A stretch of DNA of 64,000 bases from Nostoc sp. PCC 7107 (lineage in GTDB: Bacteria; Cyanobacteriota; Cyanobacteriia; Cyanobacteriales; Nostocaceae). The stretch is from assembly GCF_000316625.1 (NCBI RefSeq), contig NC_019676.1, forward strand, positions 1,041,001-1,105,000, given 5' to 3'. The notes below the pieces were generated by a model that made no database searches, was not told the origin of the DNA, and saw nothing but the letters and a program-made list of their open reading frames with translations. Made by a program: the position numbers and the translations under genes. Of the stretch, positions 49,738-58,667 are shown in pieces (positions within the stretch are counted from its first letter, which is position 1; every line of letters begins with the position of its first letter).

Positions 49738-50277
49738 TTAAGCCCACCAAGGTTCTTCGCCGGTGCGGAAGTCGGTTTCAGTCCAGGGGGTCAAAACAAT
49801 CTTGTCGTTTTCGGCTTTGGCATGGCTTAAAGCCAAAGAACGTGGTGCGGGGCCTCGGACTACTTTACCAGTTGCATCGTATTGCGAACCGTGGCAAGGA
49901 CATTTAAATTTGTTTTCCGCAGCGTTCCAAGGAACAACACAACCCAAGTGGGTGCAAACAGCGTTAATGCCGTAATCGGTAATAGCTTCTTTGCTTTCGA
50001 CCACAATGTAGGTGGGGTCGCCCTTCAATCCTTGAACGAGGGTGCGATCGCCTACGTTATGGCTGTCGAGAAATTGACTGACGCTCACATCGTTGCCGAG
50101 GCTGTCTTTGGCTGTTGTACCACCACCAGCACCACCAGCGGCCGGAGGAATAAAGTAGTTAACAACGGGATACAATGCACCCAGAGCTACTCCAGTGACA
50201 GTCCCAAAAGTGAGCAGGTTCATGAATTGACGACGACCCATATCAGGCACGTCCATTGATTCCGAAAATTGAGCCAT
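49738..50277 (-). CDS. petC: Cytochrome b6f Rieske iron-sulfur protein
   Basis: 179 residues. A membrane anchor is preceded by GRRQF, a twin-arginine-type signal. The 2Fe-2S ligands are C108-T-H110-L-G-C113 and C126-P-C128-H129. It transfers electrons from plastoquinol to cytochrome f. Twin-arginine export would need TatA and TatC, both encoded in this window. It heads the petC-petA operon and is divergent from the DUF3067-like gene. Confidence 0.97.
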   Translation of the reverse strand: MAQFSESMDVPDMGRRQFMNLLTFGTVTGVALGALYPVVNYFIPPAAGGAGGGTTAKDSLGNDVSVSQFLDSHNVGDRTLVQGLKGDPTYIVVESKEAITDYGINAVCTHLGCVVPWNAAENKFKCPCHGSQYDATGKVVRGPAPRSLALSHAKAENDKIVLTPWTETDFRTGEEPWWA

Positions 50278-50506
50278 ATCCTACGCGCTCGCTCTTTGTA
50301 TATTTTGTTTAAGCATTCTGACAAGAGTACTAATGCTTGAGCAACTCTTGTCTGGGTCGAAATGCTAACCAAGGATGCTAAACTTCTTTGTTGCAAGATA
50401 CTTTTAGCAGCTTTTCTGTTAGCATTACATTTCTTTATATCCCTATCATACTTGAGTTACGGAACTTAACATCATAACTAAATGTAAAATCTAATTGAGA
50501 CAAGCT

Positions 50507-50815
50507 ATGACAGGAAAGGAATTACACCAACTGTTACTTGATAAGTGGGGACATTCTTACGATGTCCAGTTCCGCCGTACTCAAGGCAAGATATTTCTGC
50601 AAGTCATGTGGAAATATCTAGAGCAAGCTTCTTTTCCCTTAACAGAGGCAGAATACCAAGAACATCTTGATACCATTGCTAATTATCTTAATGCTTTAGG
50701 TGGTACAGCACAGGTACAAACATTTGTTGCCCAAACAAAAGAACGCCCTCGACTTGGTAAAGCTGTCAGCATTCCCCTCGATTTGGGTGAACGCGCTTCT
50801 GAATGGATAGTATAA
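50507..50815 (+). CDS. DUF3067-like conserved cyanobacterial/plastid protein
   Basis: 102 residues from MTGKELHQLLLDKWGHSYDVQFRR. The pattern LLLDKWGHSYD...RRTQGKIFLQVMWKYLEQASFPLTE..Y and LD.I...LN.LGG matches DUF3067 as I remember it. It is found only in oxygenic phototrophs, to my knowledge. It is divergent from petC, which hints at a role in the photosynthetic electron chain, but this is only context. A TTG at 50495 is a weaker start. Confidence 0.8.
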   Translation: MTGKELHQLLLDKWGHSYDVQFRRTQGKIFLQVMWKYLEQASFPLTEAEYQEHLDTIANYLNALGGTAQVQTFVAQTKERPRLGKAVSIPLDLGERASEWIV

Positions 50816-51096
50816 ACGGAGGACTGAAGGCATAAAGTAGAAAGTAAGAGTAATTAAGGTGGAAAAGCCTACTCCTGTTGCAGAGATTTCCTAAATAATT
50901 ATTCAAAATGTCAACTATAAAATTCTCGTGCTTGCAAGCGCCTCTTTATCTAACTAAATCAATTATTTACAACTATTTTGCCCACCTTTAAAAATTGCTG
51001 AAATAACATTAGCAGTGTTCCGGTTTAAAACATTAGTAATAGCTAAAAAGATGAGAGTTTGTTCAGTTATTTTCTAATTTCAGAATGCTTTAGATT

Positions 51097-51273
51097 TTAG
51101 CTACGTAGTTCAGTCATCCATGTAAGCAATTGAGTTTTTTCTTTTTCTGACCAAATATGTGGCTCAGGAGATTGAATGGTAAAACGTATAAGCTGACGAC
51201 GCATTGCTTCCACTACCTCGTCAAAATAGTGTTTGACAACCAAAGTCTGCCATTTTTCTGAGTCCATCTCACC
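51097..51273 (-). pseudogene. 3' part of an interrupted 77-codon gene
   Basis: 59 codons (58 residues plus stop), GEMDSEKWQTLVVKHYFDEVVEAM...WMTELRS. The 5' part (19 codons, MNVLHQRQVFADFLERLAL) is now 9 kb away at 60330-60386. The two parts join perfectly if one 3-bp TTA target duplication is removed, giving an uninterrupted 77-residue protein. The gene was therefore split by the IS5-type element, and the halves were separated when the segment between the two IS copies inverted. Function unknown; highly charged and helical. Confidence 0.85.
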
Positions 51274-51276
51274 TAA
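51274..51276. repeat. Target-site duplication, left side of IS copy 1
   Basis: TAA directly before the left inverted repeat; TAA also follows the right end at 52210-52212. The present pair was probably assembled by inversion, since the two insertion targets share the same TAA/TTA. Confidence 0.7.
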
Positions 51277-52209
51277 GAGGCTGTTTGAAAAGTCGGAGAG
51301 ATGGTAAAAAAGCCCTCTCAGTATACGCTGTGAATAGATAGTAGACAGCACTGAGAGAGCAACATGAGTAAAGCATACCCCAGCAATCTGACCCGTGTTC
51401 AATATGAATTTCTGAGTGACATGATTCCAGAACCAAAACCTGGGGGTCGCAAGCGTGAAGTTGATATATGGGAAGTCCTTAACGGAATTTTTTATGTGCT
51501 GGTAGAAGGAGTTAGATGGCGATGCCTACGGCGGGCTACGCCTACGCTACCAGGTGACTTTCCTGTATGGCAGACGGTATATAGCTATTTTCGTAAATGG
51601 CGCAAAGACGGAACGTGGTTGAAAATTCACGATAGCCTGCGGCAGTGGACACGGATTGAAGAGGAACGGCATCGAAGCCCATCGGAAGCGATCATCGATA
51701 GTCAAAGCGTCAAGAGTGCAGCGATGGTAAGTCAATCTGTGGGTTTTGATGCAGGTAAGAAAATTAAAGGACGCAAGCGATTTATGACGGTCGATACCTT
51801 GGGATTAGTCTTGCGGGTCTTAGTCACGGCTGCCAATGTGGGTGAACGCGAGGGAGGTAAACTAGTTCTCAAACGGGTAAAACAGTCTCAAAAGCAGGTA
51901 TCTCGTTTGACAACCCTCTGGGTGGATGGCGGCTTTGACGGTGAGCCGTTTATGCAGTGGGTGATGAATTTTTGCCGTTGGATTGTGCAGGTGGTGTTGC
52001 GCCCAGAGCAAACCAAGGGCTTTGTCTTGCTCAAAAAACGTTGGGTGGTGGAGCGCACTTTCGGTTGGGTCATGGGGTGTCGGCGATTGGTCAGAGACTA
52101 TGAGTTATTGCCAGAAACATCAGAGACGTTTATCTACCTTGCTATGATCCGGATCATGGTGAGGCGATTGGCATAAAATTTGACCCCTCAAAACTTTTCA
52201 AACACCCTC
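51277..52209 (+). mobile_element. IS5-family-like insertion sequence, copy 1 (933 bp)
   Basis: Ends GAGGCTGTTTGAAAAGT (left) and the complement of GAGGGTGTTTGAAAAGT (right, ending at 52209): 17-bp inverted repeats with one mismatch. Flanked by 3-bp TAA, typical of TNA duplication in IS5 relatives. The second copy at 60387-61319 is the same length, encodes the same protein and lies in opposite orientation. Confidence 0.93.
51364..52176 (+). CDS. IS5-family transposase, copy 1
   Basis: 270 residues, DDE type: D in IIDSQSVKSA, D in LWVDGGFDGEPF, E in VVERTFGW. Residues about 52-62 (RWRCLRRATPTLPGDFP) include an insertion encoded by the Nostoc-type repeat GCGATGCCTACGGCGGGC... at 51519-51550. 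The family usually has RW..LP.DFP with nothing extra. The protein is identical to the one at 60420-61232, and the frame is intact, so the insertion has travelled with the element. Confidence 0.93.
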   Translation: MSKAYPSNLTRVQYEFLSDMIPEPKPGGRKREVDIWEVLNGIFYVLVEGVRWRCLRRATPTLPGDFPVWQTVYSYFRKWRKDGTWLKIHDSLRQWTRIEEERHRSPSEAIIDSQSVKSAAMVSQSVGFDAGKKIKGRKRFMTVDTLGLVLRVLVTAANVGEREGGKLVLKRVKQSQKQVSRLTTLWVDGGFDGEPFMQWVMNFCRWIVQVVLRPEQTKGFVLLKKRWVVERTFGWVMGCRRLVRDYELLPETSETFIYLAMIRIMVRRLA

Positions 52210-52400
52210 TAAGGACTAAGGCAAAAAATAATTTGCGGAATATCATTATCTACAAGCGAGTATAAATTTTTTACAACTTCTCTATTTTTATTTCTATCAA
52301 TAGGTTCGGTGGAAAAAGCTATCTTCCGCCACTTTTCCCAATAAACAGGAATTAAAGCTTCTTTCTGTGGTGTGAGCTTGTGATTTCTTGGTTTTGGCAT
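52210..52400 (-). pseudogene. 5' fragment of a DUF6745-like gene, cut by the IS
   Basis: 63 codons from MPKPRNHKLTPQKEALIPVYWEKWRKIAFSTEPID (shown in part) to CLSP. The family, as I recall it, begins LTPEQEALIPVYREKWR and continues ...SPYAAL. Joining this fragment across the IS to 61320 gives CLSP-YAAISEILS, restoring the SPYAA motif. The 3' remainder is the degraded fragment at 61320-61922, now on the other side of the inverted segment. DUF6745 assignment is from memory. Confidence 0.82.
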
Positions 52401-52581
52401 AGATATATAATTTGGATTTTGAATTGGATAAATATCTAAATAAAGGTAATACATTAAGTAATTTTACTTAATGTATTTTGCCGTGCGTCTGATAACGCAA
52501 TGACATCATCTCCTAAGAAAACGGGAAAACTATGATTAACCCCTAATTGGGGGAATTTCTATGTAAGTCCCGAATAGGAAA

Positions 52582-53193
52582 ATGCTAAAAAAATCTTTGG
52601 TGAATGGTTTAATTTTGTCTTTTTCTTTAGTTCCCTGGCTAGGCGTGGGAATGCTTTTTGATTCTAAAGCTAATGCTTTACCAGGACAAAGTACGGAAGA
52701 AGTAACTACTTGGATGAACGCCCATCCCACCCTGCGTCCGGGAAATGGCGAAAAATTGTATGTGCAGAAGAGTGACACAGCAGCTCAGCGATTCACTTTT
52801 CAAGCTTCGGTGTTACCTCCTGGTAAGGTGGAGTTTGCCAAAGACCGCAGTCGGATTCGTTACGAACGCTTGGCTATGTATGATGCTATTAATGGTATGA
52901 GCTTTCAACGCCTGCAAGAATCTTTGCGGGTAATTTACGGCTACGATATCTATCAAGATTTTAATCAGGGTCAGGTGGCGTATGACTATCCCAGCCAAGG
53001 TGAAATAAACTCGGCGCGGTTTGCCAAAACTCCAATCAAGGAAGCTTTACAGGGACAACTGCGTATAGGCGATCGCTATGCTTATTGGATAGAAGTAGCC
53101 AAACCTCGCAACGGTAAGGCTTTCACTGGTCAAATGACAGTTCTACTCAAAAATGATGTCGAAAAATTGCTCAAAGAACTGCAAACGCGCTGA
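52582..53193 (+). CDS. Exported conserved hypothetical protein
   Basis: 203 residues. A signal peptide ends around ANA (residues about 1-33), followed by a soluble periplasmic-type domain (RSRIRYERLAMYDAINGMSFQRLQESLRVIYGYDIYQDFNQG). It appears to belong to a cyanobacterial family with unknown role. It converges with the next gene with a 3-bp gap. Confidence 0.72.
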   Translation: MLKKSLVNGLILSFSLVPWLGVGMLFDSKANALPGQSTEEVTTWMNAHPTLRPGNGEKLYVQKSDTAAQRFTFQASVLPPGKVEFAKDRSRIRYERLAMYDAINGMSFQRLQESLRVIYGYDIYQDFNQGQVAYDYPSQGEINSARFAKTPIKEALQGQLRIGDRYAYWIEVAKPRNGKAFTGQMTVLLKNDVEKLLKELQTR

Positions 53194-53196
53194 ACC

Positions 53197-53565
53197 TTAA
53201 CCCCCGCCAAAACCTCCCGATGGCGGGGTTTGCCATACATCAGAAAAGATACTTTCTGTAGCTAGGGAAATTCTAATTAAATCTTCTTTAAGTAGGGGCG
53301 GCCAATCTACACCAGCTTTCCGCCCAGCTACATATAACTGTTGAGTCTTGATACCTAACTGATAAAGAGCAAAGATTAATTCTCGGTCTAGACTGGGTGC
53401 ATCTTTGAGGGCTTCAAACACGACTTTTAATGCCAACAAAATTGAGGTAATCTGACCGGGAACAGGTGGTTTTCCCTGCTTCATCCGCATCAACAAAGCA
53501 TCAGAATTTTCTTCGGTTGTAATTGTTTGGGAGACAAGCAGTTTGCGGGCTGTGTCGTAATTCAT
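53197..53565 (-). CDS. Conserved cyanobacterial hypothetical protein
   Basis: 122 residues from MNYDTARKLLVSQTITTEENSDALLMRMKQGKPPVPGQITSILLALKVVFEALK (part shown). I chose the ATG at 53563-53565; the upstream frame to 53631 is encoded by an AGGCAGA repeat and gives a spurious N-terminus. A helical protein with a Gly-rich tail. Function unknown. Confidence 0.7.
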   Translation of the reverse strand: MNYDTARKLLVSQTITTEENSDALLMRMKQGKPPVPGQITSILLALKVVFEALKDAPSLDRELIFALYQLGIKTQQLYVAGRKAGVDWPPLLKEDLIRISLATESIFSDVWQTPPSGGFGGG

Positions 53566-53585
53566 AGATAAACACAGATAAGTAG

Positions 53586-53611
53586 AAGGCAGGAGGCAGA
53601 AGGCAGGAGGA
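53586..53611. repeat. Heptanucleotide repeat (AAGGCAGGAGG)
   Basis: AGAAGGCAGGAGGCAGAAGGCAGGAGG-type units upstream of the 122-aa gene; same family as 22112-22147. Confidence 0.65.
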
Positions 53612-53675
53612 AAAGTTTTTCTGGTTTGCATCCTACTTATATTTCAATACGGTTCGTTAACGTTTTAATTTTTTT

Positions 53676-53761
53676 AGATCCCCCCAACCCCCCTTCAAAA
53701 GGGGGGCTAATAAGCCTCTTTTACCCCCTTTTGAAGGGGGTCGCCGCAGGCGGGGGGATCT
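53676..53761. repeat. Palindromic GATCCCCCC element
   Basis: AGATCCCCCC at the left and GGGGGGATCT at the right enclose inner complementary arms CCCCCTTCAAAAGGGGGG and CCCCCTTTTGAAGGGGG. Such elements are frequent between genes in Nostocales. It lies between convergently oriented repeats and upstream of a leftward gene. Confidence 0.75.
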
Positions 53762-53848
53762 TAACTGAACTGTATTGACTTATAATTCTGTCTACCTACT
53801 TAGACACTGCTAATTTATCAGTGTTTATCTGTTGATTCAAATATTTGT

Positions 53849-55363
53849 TTAACTTTGCGCCTCAATTTGTCTGACTACTGTCAACGCTGAGTAACTTACG
53901 CCAGCTGTACCTTCGCCGGGATGGGTAGAGTCGCCGACTAACCACAGCGAATTAATTGGTGTGCGGTTAGCAAAACCAAAGGGGCCAAAGGTGGGGATTC
54001 TTTGACCGATGCCCCCAACTATACCGCGATCGCGCCCGGTGTAATGGGCAAAGGTGCGGGGTGTGGCGGCTTCTTGATAAATGATGGTTTCGGGTTTGAG
54101 ATAGAAATATTTGTTGAGATGTGCGATCGCTTGTTCTGTATACTTTTGTTTCAGACTTAGATAATCTGAAGTCTGCCACCATTGTTGATAATCAACGAAG
54201 GATGAAGCAATAATTGTTGCTTTACCTTCTGGGGCGCGACCATCACCAGAATGACTCACGGAAACAAACAAGGAATTATTCTCGCCAATTGGGCCATTGG
54301 CATCGTATAAAAATTGTAAATGGGGTGGACAATCTAAAGGAATTGCACTCGCATCTACACCCAAATACACCACAAACGCCCCTGATGCTGGCGGGAGTTT
54401 TTCGACTCGCTGTTTGTATCCTAATGGAACTTGATCACCCAATAACTGCACTAAATTTTGGACTGTAACATTAGCAACTACATGATCGGCTGGTTCTGTC
54501 CAGACTTCGCCTGTTTTCTGGTTTCTAATCACAACGGCGCTGGCTTGACCATTTTCTACTTTGATGTGTTCAACAGTATGACGCATTAATAACCGTCCGC
54601 CATCTCTTTCTAAAGCTGCAACTAGGCGATCGCTCAAAACCTGCATACTACCTTGGAGGTGATACAATCCTTGGGGCAGTTGGGAGACACTTAACGCCGT
54701 GGCTGCATATAGTAATGCTGTTTCGTCAGCGCTGACCTGAGAATACAACTTCAGTTGCAAATCTAAAAAGGTTCGCAAACGTTGGTCATTACCCAGTCCG
54801 CATAACCTTAAAGCATCACCCACTGTTAATAATGTGAAAGGCGCAGTAATCAAGGTGTTGGGACGTACGGCTTGAATTAATTGCCATAAATCCCACAAGT
54901 TACGCGGTGGTAACACTGGGTCACGTCCTTGGAATTCCCAACTTGCAGCAAATAAACTCGCCATTAACTGCCAGAATGGTTCACTATCTGGAAATTGCCG
55001 TTGTCCTTCCTCGCGCCATTTATCTTGGTCACGCCAAACATTAATCGGTGTGCTTTCCCCAGGTAAATAAACCGCACAAGCAGGGTCACAAGGGGTAGCA
55101 TCTGGTAAATCAATTTCTAGTTCAGCAAAGATACGGTGGTGAATTCCCCCTGGTTCTAATCCAGCAACTTGGGTTGCACCAACATCAAAGGTGAACCCTT
55201 GACGTTTAAATGTAGAAGCACAGCCTCCCGGTACAATGGCTTGGTCGAGGACTAAAACGCTGTAACCACGATGGGCTAATAACGCCGCCGCCGTCAGTCC
55301 GCCAATACCGGCACCAATTACCACAACACGAGATTTACTTTTGTCAATAGCAGCACTGGACAT
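53849..55363 (-). CDS. crtD: C-3',4' carotenoid desaturase (CrtD)-like
   Basis: 504 residues. The FAD-binding VVVIGAGIGGLTAAALLAHRGY...PGGCASTFKRQGFTFDVGATQVAGLEPGG and the C-terminal LVGDSTHPGEGTAGVSYSAL define phytoene-desaturase-like oxidoreductases. The N-terminal GATQVAGLEPGG is typical of cyanobacterial CrtD, which introduces the 3',4' double bond in myxoxanthophyll. CrtO and CrtH are less close by memory of their N-termini. The gene is alone. Confidence 0.82.
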   Translation of the reverse strand: MSSAAIDKSKSRVVVIGAGIGGLTAAALLAHRGYSVLVLDQAIVPGGCASTFKRQGFTFDVGATQVAGLEPGGIHHRIFAELEIDLPDATPCDPACAVYLPGESTPINVWRDQDKWREEGQRQFPDSEPFWQLMASLFAASWEFQGRDPVLPPRNLWDLWQLIQAVRPNTLITAPFTLLTVGDALRLCGLGNDQRLRTFLDLQLKLYSQVSADETALLYAATALSVSQLPQGLYHLQGSMQVLSDRLVAALERDGGRLLMRHTVEHIKVENGQASAVVIRNQKTGEVWTEPADHVVANVTVQNLVQLLGDQVPLGYKQRVEKLPPASGAFVVYLGVDASAIPLDCPPHLQFLYDANGPIGENNSLFVSVSHSGDGRAPEGKATIIASSFVDYQQWWQTSDYLSLKQKYTEQAIAHLNKYFYLKPETIIYQEAATPRTFAHYTGRDRGIVGGIGQRIPTFGPFGFANRTPINSLWLVGDSTHPGEGTAGVSYSALTVVRQIEAQS

Positions 55364-55531
55364 TGATATCTACTTTATATTTCTTAATATTTCTATTCAT
55401 AATTTTAGATTATTCAGAAAGATTAATTGCGCTATGACGATTGCCTCATCCTCAAGAAAGGGCTTCTGAAGTTAAAAAAGCTACATAAGAGATGGAGAGG
55501 ACATTGAATTTAGGCGATAATTTACATATAC

Positions 55532-55622
55532 AGGACTTACGCACAGGCTACGGAAAATCGAACCACAGAGACGCAGAGGTCACGGAGAAATGAGAGTTTG
55601 AGAGGTGTTTTGCGTAAGTCCT
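55532..55622. repeat. Palindromic 91-bp element (AGGACTTACGCA ends)
   Basis: AGGACTTACGCA at 55532-55543 and TGCGTAAGTCCT at 55611-55622 are perfect 12-bp inverted repeats. The interior CCACAGAGACGCAGAGGTCAC is recognisable as part of a dispersed Nostoc repeat. It sits between crtD and the next gene. Confidence 0.72.
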
Positions 55623-55654
55623 AATATAGAAAAATCCCTAAACAAAAAACTCGT

Positions 55655-56146
55655 CTAATTTTTGTAAATTCTGATTATTGGTGTCACTTTTGGTTGATAG
55701 GGATTAATCAGGTTTAATCGATAAGTCGTTCTTAAGATATCTTCATTTTTCTCACCTTTGACTATAACTATATAATTTGCTGTCAGAGAAGGATGTTTTT
55801 CAATTTTTTCAATTACCTTATCTTGGATAATCGCTATATCGTTTAATCTTTTTGGTGAACGATCATTATATTTCCAAAAACACAAAACACCTGTAGAGTT
55901 GGGAAATTTTAGTAGTTGTAGAGTGTATTTTTGATTATTAATTTGAAAGGGAGATGTCATAAATATTCTAGCTTGATTCTGTGGGGGTATTTTCTGAAAT
56001 ACTGCTTGTGTTCTCTGATGGCGGCGGCAGTTTTTATCGATAATAGGTTCTCCAGCTAACACAGGTTTTGATAATGTTGATATACTTGCACTACAAAAAC
56101 TTGAACTTATTAAAATTAAAGTAATAACTTTAGATAAATTAAGCAT
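55655..56146 (-). CDS. Exported hypothetical protein, 163 aa
   Basis: A hydrophobic signal peptide (about 1-30; ISSSFCSASISTLSKPVLA) is followed by a small soluble domain (RRHQRTQAVFQKIPPQNQARIFMTSPF, cysteine in GVLCFWKYND). Unrecognised, plausibly periplasmic. Confidence 0.65.
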   Translation of the reverse strand: MLNLSKVITLILISSSFCSASISTLSKPVLAGEPIIDKNCRRHQRTQAVFQKIPPQNQARIFMTSPFQINNQKYTLQLLKFPNSTGVLCFWKYNDRSPKRLNDIAIIQDKVIEKIEKHPSLTANYIVIVKGEKNEDILRTTYRLNLINPYQPKVTPIIRIYKN

Positions 56147-56447
56147 AATTTAAATTATCATGTTTAATATTAATGACAAAATAAAGATTTTGATTGTTCC
56201 TGAAAATATGCTTTAAGAATATGCTTTTCATTATTCATTTGTATTGACAAAAGACTGAGTGACAGTCTCAATCAAAAAATATCCCATTTGAACGCACACT
56301 AGCTTATTCATTTAGCCAGTTTAGGCATGATCAATTTAGAGAATTTTTATTTTCGTAGAGAATACATCAATCTAATGCAACAACAAGAGATATTTTGGGG
56401 TGACGGATAAGATAAAGGAATAACAATGCTGTCACTCACCACAAACC
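56147..56447. other. Intergenic region upstream of the peptidase
   Basis: 301 bp, AT-rich, divergent between the 163-aa gene and the M16 peptidase; presumably holds both promoters. No ORF recognised. Confidence 0.45.
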
Positions 56448-57731
56448 ATGACCTCAACTCTGTTCAAATCGTCTCGTCTCAATTCCCCAACCGTACACAA
56501 ATTGCCTAATGGCTTGACAATCATTGCCGAACAAATGCCCATTGATGTTGTCAACCTCAATCTTTGGATTAAAGTTGGTTCAGCCGTAGAATCTGATGCG
56601 ATCAACGGTATGGCTCATTTTTTAGAACACATGATTTTTAAAGGGACTGAGCGACTTGCTAGTGGAGAGTTTGAACGTCGCATTGAAGAACGGGGTGCTG
56701 TAACTAATGCCGCTACCAGCCAAGATTATACTCATTACTATATAACTACTGCGCCCCAAGATTTTGCTGAACTGGCTCCACTGCAAATTGATGTCGTATT
56801 TAATCCTAGTATTCCTGATGATGCTTTTGAACGTGAGCGTTCTGTTGTTTTAGAAGAAATCCGCCGTTCTGAAGATAACCCCCATCGCCGGACTTTTCGC
56901 CGCGCTATGGAAATGGCGTTTGATGTATTACCCTATCGCCGTCCCGTATTGGGGCCAGAATCGGTAATATCTGGGCTACAACCCCAACAAATGCGAGACT
57001 TTCATGCTAATTGGTATCAACCACAGTCAATTACGGCTGTGGCTGTGGGGAATTTACCTGTAGAAGAACTAATTGAAACTGTTGCTGAAGGATTTACACA
57101 GGTTGGTAAAACTCAAGAATCAAGAGTCAAGAGTCAAGAGTCAAATAATTATCCTGAATCTGCATTTACCGAAATTGTGCGGCGAGAATTTGTTGATAAA
57201 AGCCTTCAGCAAGCAAGACTCGTGATGGTGTGGCGGGTTCCAGGATTGACAGAATTAAACCAGACTTATGGATTGGATGTTTTAGCAGGAGTTTTAGCAC
57301 ATGGAAGGACATCAAGATTAGTTAGGGATTTGCGGGAAGAACGAGGATTAGTTTCTTCCATCGCAGTTAGCAATATGAGCAACTTATTACAAGGGACATT
57401 TTACATTTCCGCTAAATGTGCAGTAGAAAACTTAGCCGCCGTGGAAGATGCGATCGCTCAACACATTCGCAGAATACAAACAGAGTTAGTCACTGACAAA
57501 GAAATCGCCCGCATCCGCAAACGCGTCACCAACAGATTTGTCTTTGGTAACGAAACTCCAAGCGATCGCAGTGGCTTATATGGTTTCTACCAATCTTTAG
57601 TAGGCGATTTAGAACCAGCCTTCAATTACCCAGCACATATCCAACAACAAGAAGCCAACGATTTACTTTTAGCAGCTAATCAATATCTCTGCCCAGAAGC
57701 TTATGGTGTAGTAGTCATGAAACCAATGTAA
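56448..57731 (+). CDS. M16-family zinc peptidase (processing peptidase-like)
   Basis: 427 residues. Zinc-binding inverted motif H57-F-L-E60-H61, and the third ligand in a downstream ERSVVLEEIRRSEDNPHRR segment. The C-terminal inactive-like domain follows. Cyanobacterial M16 peptidases often come in pairs; no second is present here. Residues about 222-233 (TQESRVKSQESN) are encoded by the repeat CAAGAGTCAAGAGTCAAGAG at 57113-57147. The family has no such loop. Confidence 0.85.
   Translation: MTSTLFKSSRLNSPTVHKLPNGLTIIAEQMPIDVVNLNLWIKVGSAVESDAINGMAHFLEHMIFKGTERLASGEFERRIEERGAVTNAATSQDYTHYYITTAPQDFAELAPLQIDVVFNPSIPDDAFERERSVVLEEIRRSEDNPHRRTFRRAMEMAFDVLPYRRPVLGPESVISGLQPQQMRDFHANWYQPQSITAVAVGNLPVEELIETVAEGFTQVGKTQESRVKSQESNNYPESAFTEIVRREFVDKSLQQARLVMVWRVPGLTELNQTYGLDVLAGVLAHGRTSRLVRDLREERGLVSSIAVSNMSNLLQGTFYISAKCAVENLAAVEDAIAQHIRRIQTELVTDKEIARIRKRVTNRFVFGNETPSDRSGLYGFYQSLVGDLEPAFNYPAHIQQQEANDLLLAANQYLCPEAYGVVVMKPM
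57113..57147. repeat. AAGAGTC tandem repeat inside the M16 peptidase gene
   Basis: Four to five units of AAGAGTC, in frame, between the two domains of the peptidase. Confidence 0.75.
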
Positions 57732-57800
57732 ATTTTAGTCAATGGTCAATAATCATTTGTCCATTGACTAAATTATGTTCTTCATACTTCATACTTCAAA

Positions 57801-58667
57801 ATGATTTGGACTGAAATTGATACCCATATTAGTCGAGTAACTGGTGAACAATTCCAAACTCAACAACAGCGTTCTGTAAGTGGCGGATGTATTAACCAAG
57901 GTTACGCCGTTACTAATGGTGAAATCACATACTTCGTCAAACTCAACCAAGCATCGCAAGTAGCCATGTTTGAAGCTGAGATGTTGGGATTAAAGCAAAT
58001 GTTAGCCTCAAATAGCATTCGTGTACCCAAGCCTATTTGTTGGGGAATATCAGGAAATTCTGGCTATATTGTCTTGGAATGGTTAGAGATGGGTAGCGGT
58101 AATACCCAATCTTGGGCAGAAATGGGGCTTAAGTTAGCAACAATGCACAAAAAAACCAGCCAACAAGGCTTCGGCTGGGATATGAATAACACCATTGGTT
58201 CCACTCCCCAAATCAACACTTGGACAGCAGATTGGGGGGAATTTTATGGCAAACATCGCCTTGGCTATCAATTTCAATTAGCCAGAAGGCGCGGCGGCAA
58301 TTTTCCGAAACAAGATGAATTATTAGCCGTGATTCCCGAACTATTGGCAGAACACGAAGTACAACCATCTTTAGTCCACGGCGATTTATGGGGTGGTAAT
58401 GCTGGATGTACTGTGTCAGGCGAACCAGTAATTTTTGATCCAGCCACTTATTATGGCGACAGAGAAGTTGATATCGCTATGACCGAACTTTTTGGTGGTT
58501 TTTCTGCTGCTTTTTATCAAGGTTATAATGCAGCTTTTCCCTTAAATACAGGGTATGAACGCCGCAAAACTTTGTATAACCTATATCACATTTTGAACCA
58601 CTTCAATTTATTTGGTGGTGGTTATGGTTCCCAAGCCAACCGGATGATTGAGCAAATTTTGCGGTGA
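57801..58667 (+). CDS. Fructosamine kinase-family protein
   Basis: 288 residues. An N-terminal SGGCINQGYAV loop, kinase-like HGDLWGGNAG (catalytic Asp), and the metal motif FDPATYYGDREVDIAM. These define fructosamine-3-kinase/FN3K-like phosphotransferases that phosphorylate glycated proteins or related sugars. The gene follows the peptidase on the same strand after 69 bp. Confidence 0.88.
   Translation: MIWTEIDTHISRVTGEQFQTQQQRSVSGGCINQGYAVTNGEITYFVKLNQASQVAMFEAEMLGLKQMLASNSIRVPKPICWGISGNSGYIVLEWLEMGSGNTQSWAEMGLKLATMHKKTSQQGFGWDMNNTIGSTPQINTWTADWGEFYGKHRLGYQFQLARRRGGNFPKQDELLAVIPELLAEHEVQPSLVHGDLWGGNAGCTVSGEPVIFDPATYYGDREVDIAMTELFGGFSAAFYQGYNAAFPLNTGYERRKTLYNLYHILNHFNLFGGGYGSQANRMIEQILR

Noticed and set aside
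51888-52073. Frames antisense to the IS5-type transposase
   Set aside because: Shadow frames, repeated identically in the second copy.
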